Shown: positions 6,709 to 13,497 of the stretch, in pieces
Layout: each line of letters starts with the position of its first letter
Numbering within the stretch: position 1 is the stretch's first letter
Source of the DNA: JAUUSJ01 sp051880475
Lineage (GTDB): Bacteria; Bacillota; Clostridia; Lachnospirales; Lachnospiraceae
Direction: 5' to 3'
DNA length: 15,452 nt
NCBI GenBank assembly: GCA_051880475.1
Contig: JBJEOA010000018.1
Location: 1-15,452 of the forward strand
Translations under genes and position numbers: made by a program
The notes under the pieces: generated by a model
The model's input: only the letters and a program-made list of their open reading frames with translations
Told to the model about the DNA's origin: nothing
Database searches by the model: none

Positions 6709-7931
6709 AATCAGATGGAAAAGGAAAGTTAGTTATTACTAAGAAAAATGGATATATTCTTACTGCAATGTGTGAGGGAGATAAGCTTACGGAGGTTTCC
6801 TTTGAGCCAGATAATGAGACATCTATTTTAAATAATATTTATATTGCGAAAGTAAAAAATATTGTAAAAAATATTGACGCTGCTTTTTTGGAGATAGCGG
6901 ACGGGATTTTATGTTATTATTCTTTGACGGAAAATAAAAAACATAATTTCTTAAATCAAAAGAAAAATCAGACGCTCACGGTTGGGGATGAACTTCTCGT
7001 GCAAATATCAAAAGAAGCGATTAAAAAAAAGGCTCCAACGGCAACTTCCAATCTTAATCTGACTGGAAAATATGTTGTTCTTACTTCGGCAAATAAAAAT
7101 ATTGGTATTTCAAATAAGATAGAAAAAAGTGAAGATAGAAAAAGATTAAAACAGACGATACAAAAATATAAGGATGAGAGATATGGTGTAATCGTTCGAA
7201 CGAATGCGGCGCAAGTCTCTGAAGAAATATTAAAAAAAGAACTGCTTGTTCTATCCGAGCAGATGGAAAAGCTTTTTGAAAAAGCAAAGTATTTGACTTG
7301 TTTTTCTTGTATCTATCAAGCGCCTGCTGCCTATTTGATGGATATTCGAGACCAAAATGAGCAGCAGTTAGAAAAAATTATAATAGAGGATAAGAAAATT
7401 TACGAGGAGCTAAAGCAGTATTTGATGATTTATCAACCGATGGATTTGAAGAAATTAGAGCTTTATGAGGAAGACTCCATTTCTCTATGGACATTATATG
7501 GATTGGAAAAACAGATAAGAGAAGCGATGAGCGAGAAAGTCTGGCTAAAATCTGGCTCTTATCTTATTATTCAGCCGACGGAGGCAATGGTGGTCATTGA
7601 TGTCAATACAGGAAAATCCATCGGAAAAAAACAGCCAAAAAAACATTTTTTCCGTGTGAATATGGAAGCGGCAGCAGAGATTGCAAGACAGATTCGACTT
7701 AGAAACTTATCTGGTATTATTATCGTAGATTTTATTGATATGGAAGAAGAAAAGAGTAAAGAAGAACTCTTAAAAGAATTGCAGATTTTACTAAAACAAG
7801 ATAGAATTAAAGCAGATTTAGTTGATATGACAAGGCTTGGTCTTGTTGAGATTACAAGAAAAAAGGTAAAAAAGCCAATTTATGAACAGATTCCTTCGAT
7901 AGACTGTCTTTTAAACGAAAGCTCAGTGTAA
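6705..7931 (+). CDS. Ribonuclease E/G family endoribonuclease (short form)
   Basis: This is an endoribonuclease of the RNase E/G catalytic-domain type, expected to act on mRNA decay and rRNA maturation in the cytosol. An S1-like RNA-binding region is near the N-terminus (NNIYIAKVKNIVKNIDAAFLEI, about residues 43-64). The RNase H-like catalytic core has VVIDVNTGKS (D299) and IIIVDFIDME (D342); the 43-residue spacing equals that of D303 and D346 in E. coli RNase E. At 408 residues it is shorter than E. coli RNase G (about 489). After VEITRKKVKKP the zinc-link CPxC motif of RNase E/G is missing, leaving one Cys near the end. The ATG overlaps the previous stop (ATGA). It precedes the L21 operon, as in many Clostridia. 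It could be named rng, but specificity is unproven. Confidence 0.9.
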   Translation: MKSDGKGKLVITKKNGYILTAMCEGDKLTEVSFEPDNETSILNNIYIAKVKNIVKNIDAAFLEIADGILCYYSLTENKKHNFLNQKKNQTLTVGDELLVQISKEAIKKKAPTATSNLNLTGKYVVLTSANKNIGISNKIEKSEDRKRLKQTIQKYKDERYGVIVRTNAAQVSEEILKKELLVLSEQMEKLFEKAKYLTCFSCIYQAPAAYLMDIRDQNEQQLEKIIIEDKKIYEELKQYLMIYQPMDLKKLELYEEDSISLWTLYGLEKQIREAMSEKVWLKSGSYLIIQPTEAMVVIDVNTGKSIGKKQPKKHFFRVNMEAAAEIARQIRLRNLSGIIIVDFIDMEEEKSKEELLKELQILLKQDRIKADLVDMTRLGLVEITRKKVKKPIYEQIPSIDCLLNESSV

Positions 7932-7961
7932 AAAAACATTCGCAAAATTTTTTTAAAAATA

Positions 7962-7990
7962 TTGACAGATAAAAAATTTCATGATACTAT
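7962..7990 (+). promoter_or_regulatory. Sigma-A-type promoter of the rplU-prp-rpmA operon
   Basis: TTGACA (7962-7967), a 17-base spacer and TACTAT (7985-7990), with TG at the extended -10 position (7982-7983). The predicted transcription start is near 7997, at the beginning of the L21 leader. Confidence 0.75.
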
Positions 7991-7996
7991 TTAGAA

Positions 7997-8068
7997 GATG
8001 TGCCGCACAGCGAGGTTGGAAAGTTCTCATAAGGTGAGACACCGTAGTTTGGCGAGAATATATTAGGA
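7997..8068 (+). promoter_or_regulatory. Ribosomal protein L21 leader (cis-regulatory RNA)
   Basis: The untranslated region between promoter and rplU resembles the L21 leader of Firmicutes (Rfam 'L21_leader'), the likely site for autogenous control by L21. A hairpin TCTCA (8025-8029)/TGAGA (8035-8039) is enclosed by GGT (8014-8016)/ACC (8041-8043). The stretches TGCCGCACAGCGAGGTTG and ACCGTAGTTTGGCGAG resemble the leader as I remember it. The assignment rests on position and this resemblance, not on a covariance search. Confidence 0.7.
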
Positions 8069-8076
8069 GGTGCAAT

Positions 8077-8385
8077 ATGTACGCTATTATTGCAACAGGT
8101 GGAAAGCAGTATAAAGTAAGCGAAGGCGATGTAATTTACGTAGAGAAATTAGGCGTAGAGGCTGGAGCTGAGTATACATTTGACCAGGTGCTTATGGTAA
8201 GCGGAGAAGAGGTAAAGATTGGTAACCCTACAGTTGAGGGTGCTACTGTTACAGCTTCCGTAGTTGGCGATGTAAAAGGTAAAAAAGTTATCGTTTACAA
8301 GTATAAGAGAAAAACAGGCTACCATAAAAAACAAGGTCATAGACAAGCATTCACAAAAGTAGAGATTAAAAAAATTAACGCTTAA
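8077..8385 (+). CDS. rplU: 50S ribosomal protein L21
   Basis: L21 is a 23S rRNA-binding protein of the large subunit. The 102-residue product begins MYAIIATGGKQYKVSEGD, the standard bL21 start, and ends with the basic conserved segment KRKTGYHKKQGHRQAFTKVEI. AGGAGG lies 6 bases before the ATG. It is first in the rplU-prp-rpmA operon, and the upstream leader RNA probably allows feedback control. Nothing unusual is seen in length or sequence. Confidence 0.98.
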   Translation: MYAIIATGGKQYKVSEGDVIYVEKLGVEAGAEYTFDQVLMVSGEEVKIGNPTVEGATVTASVVGDVKGKKVIVYKYKRKTGYHKKQGHRQAFTKVEIKKINA

Positions 8386-8396
8386 TTGGTGATTGT

Positions 8397-8726
8397 ATGA
8401 CAAACATTATCATCTATCGGGATAGCCATCATAATTTTAAAGGCTTTAAGACGATGGGACATGCCGGACAGAATGAATGCGGACAAGATATTGTCTGTGC
8501 CTCTATCTCTGTCTTGGTTATAAATACAGTCAATTCATTAGAACAGTTTACAAAGGATAGATTCAAAGTAACGTCCGATGAAGATTGCGGTCTTATCGAA
8601 CTTCACTTTGAAGGTCCAGTAAGTAAAGAGGGCACTATACTGATGAAGTCTTTAGTGCTCGGTTTAGAGGGAATTGAAGAAGCTTACGGCTCTCGATATA
8701 TAAAAGTATCTTTTAAGGAGGTGTAA
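8397..8726 (+). CDS. prp: Ribosomal-processing cysteine protease Prp (YsxB)
   Basis: Prp is a small cysteine protease that removes the N-terminal extension of ribosomal protein L27, a step essential in staphylococci. The 109-residue protein has the catalytic pair at the same positions as in S. aureus Prp: H22 in MGHAG and C34 in GQDIVCASIS, with D31 just before the cysteine. It sits between rplU and rpmA, as in nearly all bacteria with extended L27. The downstream L27 gene carries the matching cleavage sequence. The start follows the rplU stop by 11 bases and has a weak RBS (GGTGA), so translation may be coupled to rplU. Confidence 0.95.
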   Translation: MTNIIIYRDSHHNFKGFKTMGHAGQNECGQDIVCASISVLVINTVNSLEQFTKDRFKVTSDEDCGLIELHFEGPVSKEGTILMKSLVLGLEGIEEAYGSRYIKVSFKEV

Positions 8727-8730
8727 CGAC

Positions 8731-9012
8731 ATGATGAAAATGAACCTTCAATTTTTCGCTCATAAAAAGGGAGTTGGTTCTACAAAGAACGGTAGAGATT
8801 CCGAGTCCAAGAGATTAGGTGCGAAAAGAGCAGACGGACAATTTGTAAAAGCTGGTAACATCCTTTACAGACAGCGTGGAACAAAGATTCACCCAGGTGA
8901 GAACGTTGGACGTGGCGGTGATGATACATTATTCGCTTTAGTAGATGGTGTAGTTCGCTACGAGAGAAAAGGAAGAAGCAAAAAACAGTGTTCTGTACAT
9001 CCAGTTGCGTAG
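8731..9012 (+). CDS. rpmA: 50S ribosomal protein L27 with Prp-cleaved N-terminal extension
   Basis: L27 reaches into the peptidyl-transferase centre and helps position tRNAs. The 93-residue precursor starts MMKMNLQFFAHKKGVGSTKNG. The first nine residues match the Firmicutes extension (MLKLNLQFF in S. aureus), which Prp removes between F9 and A10 to expose the functional N-terminus. The rest, GRDSESKRLGAKRADGQFVKAGNILYRQRGTKIHPG, is standard bL27. AAGGAGG overlaps the end of prp, 4 bases before its stop-start gap; ATG 8731 is chosen over ATG 8734 because it keeps the usual nine-residue extension. A terminator follows the gene. Confidence 0.98.
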   Translation: MMKMNLQFFAHKKGVGSTKNGRDSESKRLGAKRADGQFVKAGNILYRQRGTKIHPGENVGRGGDDTLFALVDGVVRYERKGRSKKQCSVHPVA

Positions 9013-9033
9013 TACAGATAAAAGTGACTTAAG

Positions 9034-9069
9034 ACAGAGGATGCCATCTGGCAACCTCTGTTTCTTTTT
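9034..9069 (+). terminator. Rho-independent terminator after rpmA
   Basis: ACAGAGG (9034-9040) pairs with CCTCTGT (9055-9061). An inner GCCA (9043-9046) pairs with TGGC (9049-9052). A T-rich tail (9061-9068) follows. It ends the rplU operon. Confidence 0.9.
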
Positions 9070-9151
9070 GCACTAAGCCTCTTATTAAGAATACTTTTGA
9101 TAAAAATACAAAAAATAAAAGGAAAATAGAAAGATTTATTGAATAAAAGGA

Positions 9152-9179
9152 TTGACTTTAGAAAAACTTTGGATTAAAT
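9152..9179 (+). promoter_or_regulatory. Possible promoter of obgE
   Basis: TTGACT (9152-9157) with TTAAAT (9174-9179) at 16-base spacing, 29 bases before the obgE ATG and downstream of the rpmA terminator. The -35 is good and the -10 only partial. Confidence 0.45.
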
Positions 9180-9208
9180 TTTTGTAGAGTAGAAAGGAAG
9201 TGAGAGTA

Positions 9209-10513
9209 ATGTTTGCAGATCGTGCAAAAATATTTATTCGCTCTGGAAAAGGTGGAAACGGACATGTAAGTTTTCGAAGAGAGCTCTATGTACCAAATGG
9301 TGGTCCAGACGGAGGAGACGGCGGAAAAGGAGGAGACCTAATCTTTGTTGTAGACCCAGGACTTAATACTTTGACCGATTTTCGCCATATTAGAAAATAT
9401 TGTGCCGAGGATGGACAAGAAGGCGGAAAGAGAAAATGTGCTGGTGCAAGTGGAGCAGACAAAGTCGTAAAGGTGCCACCTGGAACCGTCATTAAAGAAG
9501 CCGAGACAGGTAAAGTTATTTTAGATATGTCAAATAAAACAGAACCCGTTGTACTACTAAAAGGTGGAAGAGGCGGAAAAGGCAATCAGCATTACGCCAC
9601 TTCAGTTATGCAGGCTCCAAAATATGCACAGCCTGGACAAAAAGCACAAGAGCTTTGGGTAGTATTAGAGCTTAAGGTAATCGCAGACGTTGGATTAGTT
9701 GGATTCCCTAATGTTGGAAAATCTACTTTCTTATCTAGAGTGACAAATGCAAAGCCAAAGATTGCCAATTATCATTTTACGACATTGCAGCCAAATCTTG
9801 GAGTCGTTGATTTATCGGAGGGAAACGGCTTTGTCATTGCCGATATTCCTGGTATTATAGAGGGAGCCTCAAAGGGAGTAGGTCTTGGACTTGAGTTTTT
9901 ACGCCATATTGAGCGTACAAAAGTTATGATTCATATGATTGATGGCGCTTCTGTGGAGGGAAGAGATCCGATTGCAGATATCAACGCTATTTTAGAAGAG
10001 TTAAGAGAGTATGATGAAAATATTTTAAAACGCCCTCAGGTGATTGCGGCAAATAAAATGGACGCCTTAAGCGAGGAGGAAAAAGAAATTGTCTTAGATC
10101 TTCTTCGTGAAGAATTTGAACAAAACAAACCAGAAGAAGAAAAAATGAAAGTATTTCCTATCTCTGCCGTAAGTGGTGAGGGACTTAAAGAGCTTTTATG
10201 GCATGTGAATGATTTACTGAAAAACTATAGCGAAGAGCCAATTGAGTTTGAGACAGAATATACGATTGATGATATCGAGGAAGCGGAAGAGCCAGTTATT
10301 GTATACTTTAATGAGGAAGACAATGTATATGATGTGGAAGGACCTAGAATTGAGCGTATGCTTGGATATACAAACTTAGAGTCTGAAAAGGGATTTGATT
10401 TCTTCCAAAAATTCTTAAAGGATAACGGTATTTTAAATCAGTTAGAAGCACTCGGTATTCAAGACGGTGACACCGTTCGCCTATATCATCTTGAGTTTGA
10501 TTATTATAAATAG
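9209..10513 (+). CDS. obgE: Obg family GTPase (ObgE/CgtA)
   Basis: Obg is an essential GTPase for late 50S ribosome assembly that also links to ppGpp signalling. Three domains are complete. The glycine-rich Obg fold covers residues 1-158 (GGPDGGDGGKGGD, GGRGGKGN). The G domain has G1 GFPNVGKS (165-172), G3 DIPG (212-215), G4 NKMD (282-285) and G5 SAVSG (319-323). The C-terminal OCT domain holds VEGPRIERMLGYTNLES and ends LYHLEFDYYK. I place the start at ATG 9209, giving 434 residues from MFADRAKIF as in other Obg proteins, with AAAGGAAG (9193-9200) 8 bases upstream. A GTG at 9200 would overlap that RBS. The gene leads the cluster yhbY-nadD. Confidence 0.97.
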   Translation: MFADRAKIFIRSGKGGNGHVSFRRELYVPNGGPDGGDGGKGGDLIFVVDPGLNTLTDFRHIRKYCAEDGQEGGKRKCAGASGADKVVKVPPGTVIKEAETGKVILDMSNKTEPVVLLKGGRGGKGNQHYATSVMQAPKYAQPGQKAQELWVVLELKVIADVGLVGFPNVGKSTFLSRVTNAKPKIANYHFTTLQPNLGVVDLSEGNGFVIADIPGIIEGASKGVGLGLEFLRHIERTKVMIHMIDGASVEGRDPIADINAILEELREYDENILKRPQVIAANKMDALSEEEKEIVLDLLREEFEQNKPEEEKMKVFPISAVSGEGLKELLWHVNDLLKNYSEEPIEFETEYTIDDIEEAEEPVIVYFNEEDNVYDVEGPRIERMLGYTNLESEKGFDFFQKFLKDNGILNQLEALGIQDGDTVRLYHLEFDYYK

Positions 10514-10528
10514 AAGGAAAGGATAAGT

Positions 10529-10849
10529 ATGACAAGTAAAGAAAGAGCTTATTTAAAAGGACTTGCGATGAAGATAGACCCAATTTTTCAAGTTGGAAAA
10601 TCTTCTTTAACTCCAGAGTTTATTATGGCCATCAGAGAGGCCATTGACGCAAGGGAATTAATTAAAATTTCTGTGTTAAAAAATTGTATGGATGACCCAA
10701 GAGAAATCGCAGAAGTTTTGGCAGATCGAACAAGATCTCAGGTAGTGCAAGTAATCGGTAAGAAAATTGTTTTATATAAAGAATCAAAAGAACATAAAAG
10801 AATTTATTTGCCTGGTGAGAATTTACCAAAAGAAAAAGGAAAAAAATAA
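10529..10849 (+). CDS. yhbY: YhbY family RNA-binding protein (CRM domain)
   Basis: This is a 106-residue CRM-domain protein; homologues associate with pre-50S ribosomal particles. The sequence MTSKERAYLKGLAMKIDPIFQVGKSSLTPEF holds the expected N-terminal pattern and the QVGK/GLT region of the family, and ARELIKISVLKN continues the domain. The C-terminal basic tail (KEKGKK) is consistent with RNA binding. It lies 15 bases after obgE with AAGGAAAGGA as RBS, and its stop codon is immediately followed by the nadD ATG, so these genes are co-transcribed. Its linkage to obgE fits a role in ribosome maturation. Confidence 0.95.
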   Translation: MTSKERAYLKGLAMKIDPIFQVGKSSLTPEFIMAIREAIDARELIKISVLKNCMDDPREIAEVLADRTRSQVVQVIGKKIVLYKESKEHKRIYLPGENLPKEKGKK

Positions 10850-11467
10850 ATGGAAAGAGAAAAAATAGGGATTATGGGAGGAACCTTTAATCCTATCCAT
10901 TTTGGACATTTATTGTTGGCGGAGGCAGCTTATGAGCAGTGCAAGTTGGATAAAATATTGATTATGCCGACAAAAAATCCATATTATAAAAAGATTTCAA
11001 AACAAATCACTGATCAGACGAGAATTGATATGGTAAAATTAGCGATTGCGGACAATCCTCATTTTGAGTTCTCAGACCTTGAGCTTCAAAAAGAAGAAAT
11101 GTCTTACACAGCAAAAACACTCGCTCAGCTTCAAAAGGAAAATGCAAACGCAGATTATTTCTTTTTGATGGGAGCAGACTCTCTTTTCCACTTAGATACG
11201 TGGAAAAGTCCACAAAAAATTTTTAATATGTCAACGATTGTCGTGGCAAGCAGAAATGATATGTCCTCCTCGGCACTCCAAAGTCAGGTGGAATATTTAG
11301 ATAATAAGTACGATAATGTCAATATCATTATTTTAAATAGTCCAAATTTAGAAATTTCTTCCAATGATATCAGAAGAAGAAAGAGAGAGGGAAAGAGTAT
11401 TCGCTATTTTTTACCAAGAGAAGTCGAACAGTATATTAATGAAAATAAACTCTATATAGAAGCATAA
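10850..11467 (+). CDS. nadD: Nicotinate-nucleotide adenylyltransferase
   Basis: NadD transfers AMP from ATP to nicotinate mononucleotide to give deamido-NAD, the step before NAD synthetase. The 205-residue protein has the nucleotidyltransferase signature GGTFNPIHFGHLL (residues 10-22, with the HxGH pair) and the C-terminal ISSNDIRRR motif (169-177). The central FFLMGADSLFHLDTWK also matches NadD, binding substrate. The ATG abuts the yhbY stop, and the RBS is a weak AAAAGGAAAAA within yhbY. The gene is typically followed by yqeK, as here. Confidence 0.96.
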   Translation: MEREKIGIMGGTFNPIHFGHLLLAEAAYEQCKLDKILIMPTKNPYYKKISKQITDQTRIDMVKLAIADNPHFEFSDLELQKEEMSYTAKTLAQLQKENANADYFFLMGADSLFHLDTWKSPQKIFNMSTIVVASRNDMSSSALQSQVEYLDNKYDNVNIIILNSPNLEISSNDIRRRKREGKSIRYFLPREVEQYINENKLYIEA

Positions 11468-11481
11468 AAGAATAGTTGCTT

Positions 11482-11506
11482 TTGACAAAATAGGTATAAA
11501 TATAAG
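11482..11506 (+). promoter_or_regulatory. Weak promoter candidate before yqeK
   Basis: The 84-base gap between nadD and yqeK holds TTGACA (11482-11487) and TATAAG (11501-11506), but their 13-base spacing is too short for a standard sigma-A promoter. No terminator hairpin was seen in the gap, so read-through from obgE-yhbY-nadD is also likely. Confidence 0.25.
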
Positions 11507-11551
11507 ATTTTTGATAGAGTTTTGCACAGATAGAGTAAGAGAGGTGCTTAT

Positions 11552-12127
11552 ATGTATACAAGAGAAGAGATGAAAGTTGTCCTAAAAAGTAAAATGACAG
11601 AAAAACGCTATGAGCATACACTTGGTGTAGAATATACTAGCGCATGTCTTGCAATGCGCTATGGAATTGATATGGAAAAAGCAATGACAGCAGGATTATT
11701 GCATGACTGTGCAAAACATCTGCTGCCAGAGAAAAAAATTCAAAAATGTAAAAAATATAATTTGCCAATTCAAGAATTCGAACAAAAAAACCCTGAACTT
11801 TTACATGCAAAACTCGGTGCATATTTTGCAGAGCATAAATACGGTGTAAAAGATGCAGAAATTTTATCCGCAATCACTTGGCATACGACAGGACGTCCAG
11901 CGATGACCATGCTTGATAAAATTGTCTATATCGCAGACTATATTGAGCCTAATCGAAACCAAGCTCCAAATTTATCCGTTGTTCGAGATTTGGCATTTAA
12001 GGACATTGATTTATGTCTTCTCACTATTTTACAAGACTCCCTCGATTACTTAGCAAAAAAGAAAGCTGCGATTGACCCTATGACAAAAGAAACCCATGAC
12101 TATTATGTAAATGTCATAGAAAAATAA
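11552..12127 (+). CDS. yqeK: YqeK family HD-domain hydrolase (diadenosine tetraphosphatase type)
   Basis: YqeK proteins are HD-domain phosphohydrolases; B. subtilis-type members split Ap4A symmetrically into two ADP. The 191-residue protein shows the metal site in order: RYEHTLGV (H22), GLLHDCAKH (H51, D52), ELLHAKLGAYFA (H85), ITWHTTGRPAM (H111) and YIADYIEPNR (D129). The Bacillus enzyme is similar in length. It lies between nadD and rsfS, the usual location. The RBS is GAGAGGTG before the ATG. In many Lachnospiraceae I would expect a LytR-CpsA-Psr gene between yqeK and rsfS; here the gap is only 41 bases. Confidence 0.94.
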   Translation: MYTREEMKVVLKSKMTEKRYEHTLGVEYTSACLAMRYGIDMEKAMTAGLLHDCAKHLLPEKKIQKCKKYNLPIQEFEQKNPELLHAKLGAYFAEHKYGVKDAEILSAITWHTTGRPAMTMLDKIVYIADYIEPNRNQAPNLSVVRDLAFKDIDLCLLTILQDSLDYLAKKKAAIDPMTKETHDYYVNVIEK

Positions 12128-12168
12128 AGATACGTAAATGCGAAATGATGAGACAGAAGGAGAAAACT

Positions 12169-12528
12169 ATGAGCGAAAGAAATGAATCATTGGCTATGGC
12201 AAAGATTGCCTATCATGCCCTTGAAGAGAAAAAAGCAGTAGATATTCGTGTAATCGATATTCGAGATATCTCTGTGCTTGCTGATTATTTTATTATTGCA
12301 AATGGAACAAATAGAAATCAAGTACAGGCGATTGCAGACCAAGTAGAAGAAGAATTGCATAAAGCTGGATATGAGCCAAAAAGCAACGAAGGCTATAGCT
12401 ATGCAAACTGGATTTTACTTGATTATAGAGATATTGTTGTTCATGTATTCGATCAGGAAAATCGACTCTTTTATGACCTTGAGAGAATCTGGAGAGATGG
12501 AAAAGAGATTTCTTTTGACCAAATGTAA
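12169..12528 (+). CDS. rsfS: Ribosomal silencing factor RsfS (Iojap family)
   Basis: RsfS binds ribosomal protein L14 on the 50S subunit and blocks joining of the 30S subunit when nutrients run low. The family core is visible in ALEEKKAVDIRVIDIRDISVLADYFIIANGTNRNQVQAIADQV and WILLDYRDIVVHVFDQENRLFYDLERIW, ending shortly after as expected. I place the start at ATG 12169 (119 residues), since AAGGAG (12157-12162) lies 6 bases upstream. An upstream in-frame ATG at 12145 would add eight residues and put the RBS inside the gene. It is the last gene of the conserved block and a strong terminator follows. Confidence 0.95.
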   Translation: MSERNESLAMAKIAYHALEEKKAVDIRVIDIRDISVLADYFIIANGTNRNQVQAIADQVEEELHKAGYEPKSNEGYSYANWILLDYRDIVVHVFDQENRLFYDLERIWRDGKEISFDQM

Positions 12529-12551
12529 AAAATAAAATCAATGAAAATCCA

Positions 12552-12590
12552 AAAAAGAGACGCTACGCACTAAGCATAGCGTCTCTTTTT
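12552..12590. terminator. Bidirectional rho-independent terminator between rsfS and the LRR gene
   Basis: AAAAAGAGACGCTA (12552-12565) is the exact reverse complement of TAGCGTCTCTTTTT (12577-12590). It gives a 14-bp stem with an A-run on one side and a T-run on the other, so it can end rsfS transcripts and the convergent minus-strand gene. Its stem resembles the hairpin at 13467-13491. Confidence 0.92.
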
Positions 12591-12630
12591 AGATACATAT
12601 TTACGCAGTGAATTTAGAATCCTAAATTTT

Positions 12631-13224
12631 TTATGCTCTTTTTCTTATTCGGTTTCTATTTTTTATGATTTTTTCGCAAGGACAATATCGAAACGATAAA
12701 TCACCGATTCTTTTTACATTTTTTGGTAGAGTAATGGTCTCTAAATTTTTACAACCAAAAAATGCGTGGTCTCCGATTTTCGTCACGCTATTAGGTAATA
12801 CAATATGTTTTAATGTTTTACAATTAAAAAACGTAAAAGGTTCAATTTCAGTGATAGTATCAGGTAAGATAATCTGTTTTAACTGTTCACAGTGAGAAAA
12901 CGCAAAATTCCCAATTTTGATTAAGTTATTAGGTATTGTGATATAATTCAATGCCTTGCATTTCCAAAACGCATAGTCTCCGATTTTCGTAATACTATTT
13001 GGCAGTAAAATAATTTCTAAATTTTCACAATTAGAGAACATATTATTGCCGATGCTTTCAATTCCACTTTCAATTATGACTCCTTTTATGTTAGGATTCT
13101 TATAAAAAGGTGACTTTGAAAAAGAATAATCGTCCATTTTGCCTTTTCCTTTTATAATAAGAATACCTCTTTTTTCATTTAATATAGCCATAACTTCTTT
13201 TCCGATATTGTATATTGATTTCAT
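12631..13224 (-). CDS. BspA-like leucine-rich-repeat protein (LRR_5 type)
   Basis: This is a 197-residue protein built mainly of 23-residue BspA/TpLRR-type repeats with consensus IxxIGxxAFxxCxxLxxIxLPxx. Repeat starts fall near residues 55, 78, 101, 124, 147 and 170, giving about six turns. The N-terminal part (GILIIKGKGKMDDYSFSKSPFYKNPNIKGVIIESG) resembles the cap often found before such repeats in Clostridia. BspA-like repeats usually serve surface adhesion or protein binding, but this protein shows no signal peptide, membrane segment or anchor, so its location and partner are unknown. The tail is basic (KNRNRIRKRA). GGAGAG lies shortly before the ATG. The gene converges on rsfS and may be a small mobile or duplicated adhesin-type gene. 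Confidence 0.85.
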   Translation of the reverse strand: MKSIYNIGKEVMAILNEKRGILIIKGKGKMDDYSFSKSPFYKNPNIKGVIIESGIESIGNNMFSNCENLEIILLPNSITKIGDYAFWKCKALNYITIPNNLIKIGNFAFSHCEQLKQIILPDTITEIEPFTFFNCKTLKHIVLPNSVTKIGDHAFFGCKNLETITLPKNVKRIGDLSFRYCPCEKIIKNRNRIRKRA

Positions 13225-13239
13225 CTTTCTCTCTCCTTT

Positions 13240-13267
13240 TTTATGTTTGCTCCCGTTTTTTTGTCAA
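13240..13267 (-). promoter_or_regulatory. Possible promoter of the leucine-rich-repeat gene
   Basis: On the minus strand TTGACA (13267-13262) is followed after 16 bases by CATAAA (13245-13240), about 15 bases before the ATG at 13224. The -35 is perfect and the -10 matches four of six positions. The start site would be very close to the ribosome binding site. Confidence 0.45.
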
Positions 13268-13460
13268 AAAATTGAATTATTCAAAAAAAGAGAGAGTTAG
13301 TCGATTTTTTGTGTTTTTTGATTTTCTTTTTCTAATTACTCCCGTTTTTTTTTGGTTACGAATGGGAGAGTGGTTAAGTGGAAGAGAAATGGTACGGTAC
13401 TGGTTTGTGATATCCTATTCTTTGGCGTGCATGGAACCATACGAAACGAATGGATGCAAA
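13250..13460. other. Noncoding gap between the LRR gene and the Ig-like/transglutaminase gene
   Basis: No convincing gene is present. A plus-strand frame of 90 codons crosses it but has no usable RBS or recognisable domain. The sequence CTCCCGTTTTTTT occurs twice (13250-13262 and 13339-13351), about 90 bases apart, within poly-A/T-rich DNA. The rest (13365-13460) shows nothing I can name. Confidence 0.5.
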
Positions 13461-13491
13461 AAAAGAAACGCTATGCATAGAGCATAGCGTT
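13458..13491 (-). terminator. Rho-independent terminator of the Ig-like/transglutaminase gene
   Basis: Read on the minus strand, AACGCTATGC (13491-13482) pairs with GCATAGCGTT (13476-13467) across a 5-base loop. TTTCTTTTTTT (13468-13458) follows. It lies 7 bases after the stop codon of the minus-strand gene. Confidence 0.88.
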
Positions 13492-13497
13492 CGTGTT

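Noticed and set aside
9200..9208. GTG 9200 as start of ObgE
   Set aside because: It falls within the AAAGGAAG ribosome binding site that correctly positions ATG 9209, and Obg proteins begin at MF(A/V)D.
13364..13410. tRNA-like stretch (GGGAGAGTGGTTAAGTGG)
   Set aside because: It resembles the start of a serine-type tRNA, but no anticodon stem, T-loop GGTTCGA or acceptor pairing was found downstream.
13215..13487. Plus-strand ORF of 90 codons between the two minus-strand genes
   Set aside because: It overlaps the predicted minus-strand promoter and RBS, has no good RBS of its own, and runs into the terminator hairpin; the hydrophobic stretch comes from poly-T DNA.
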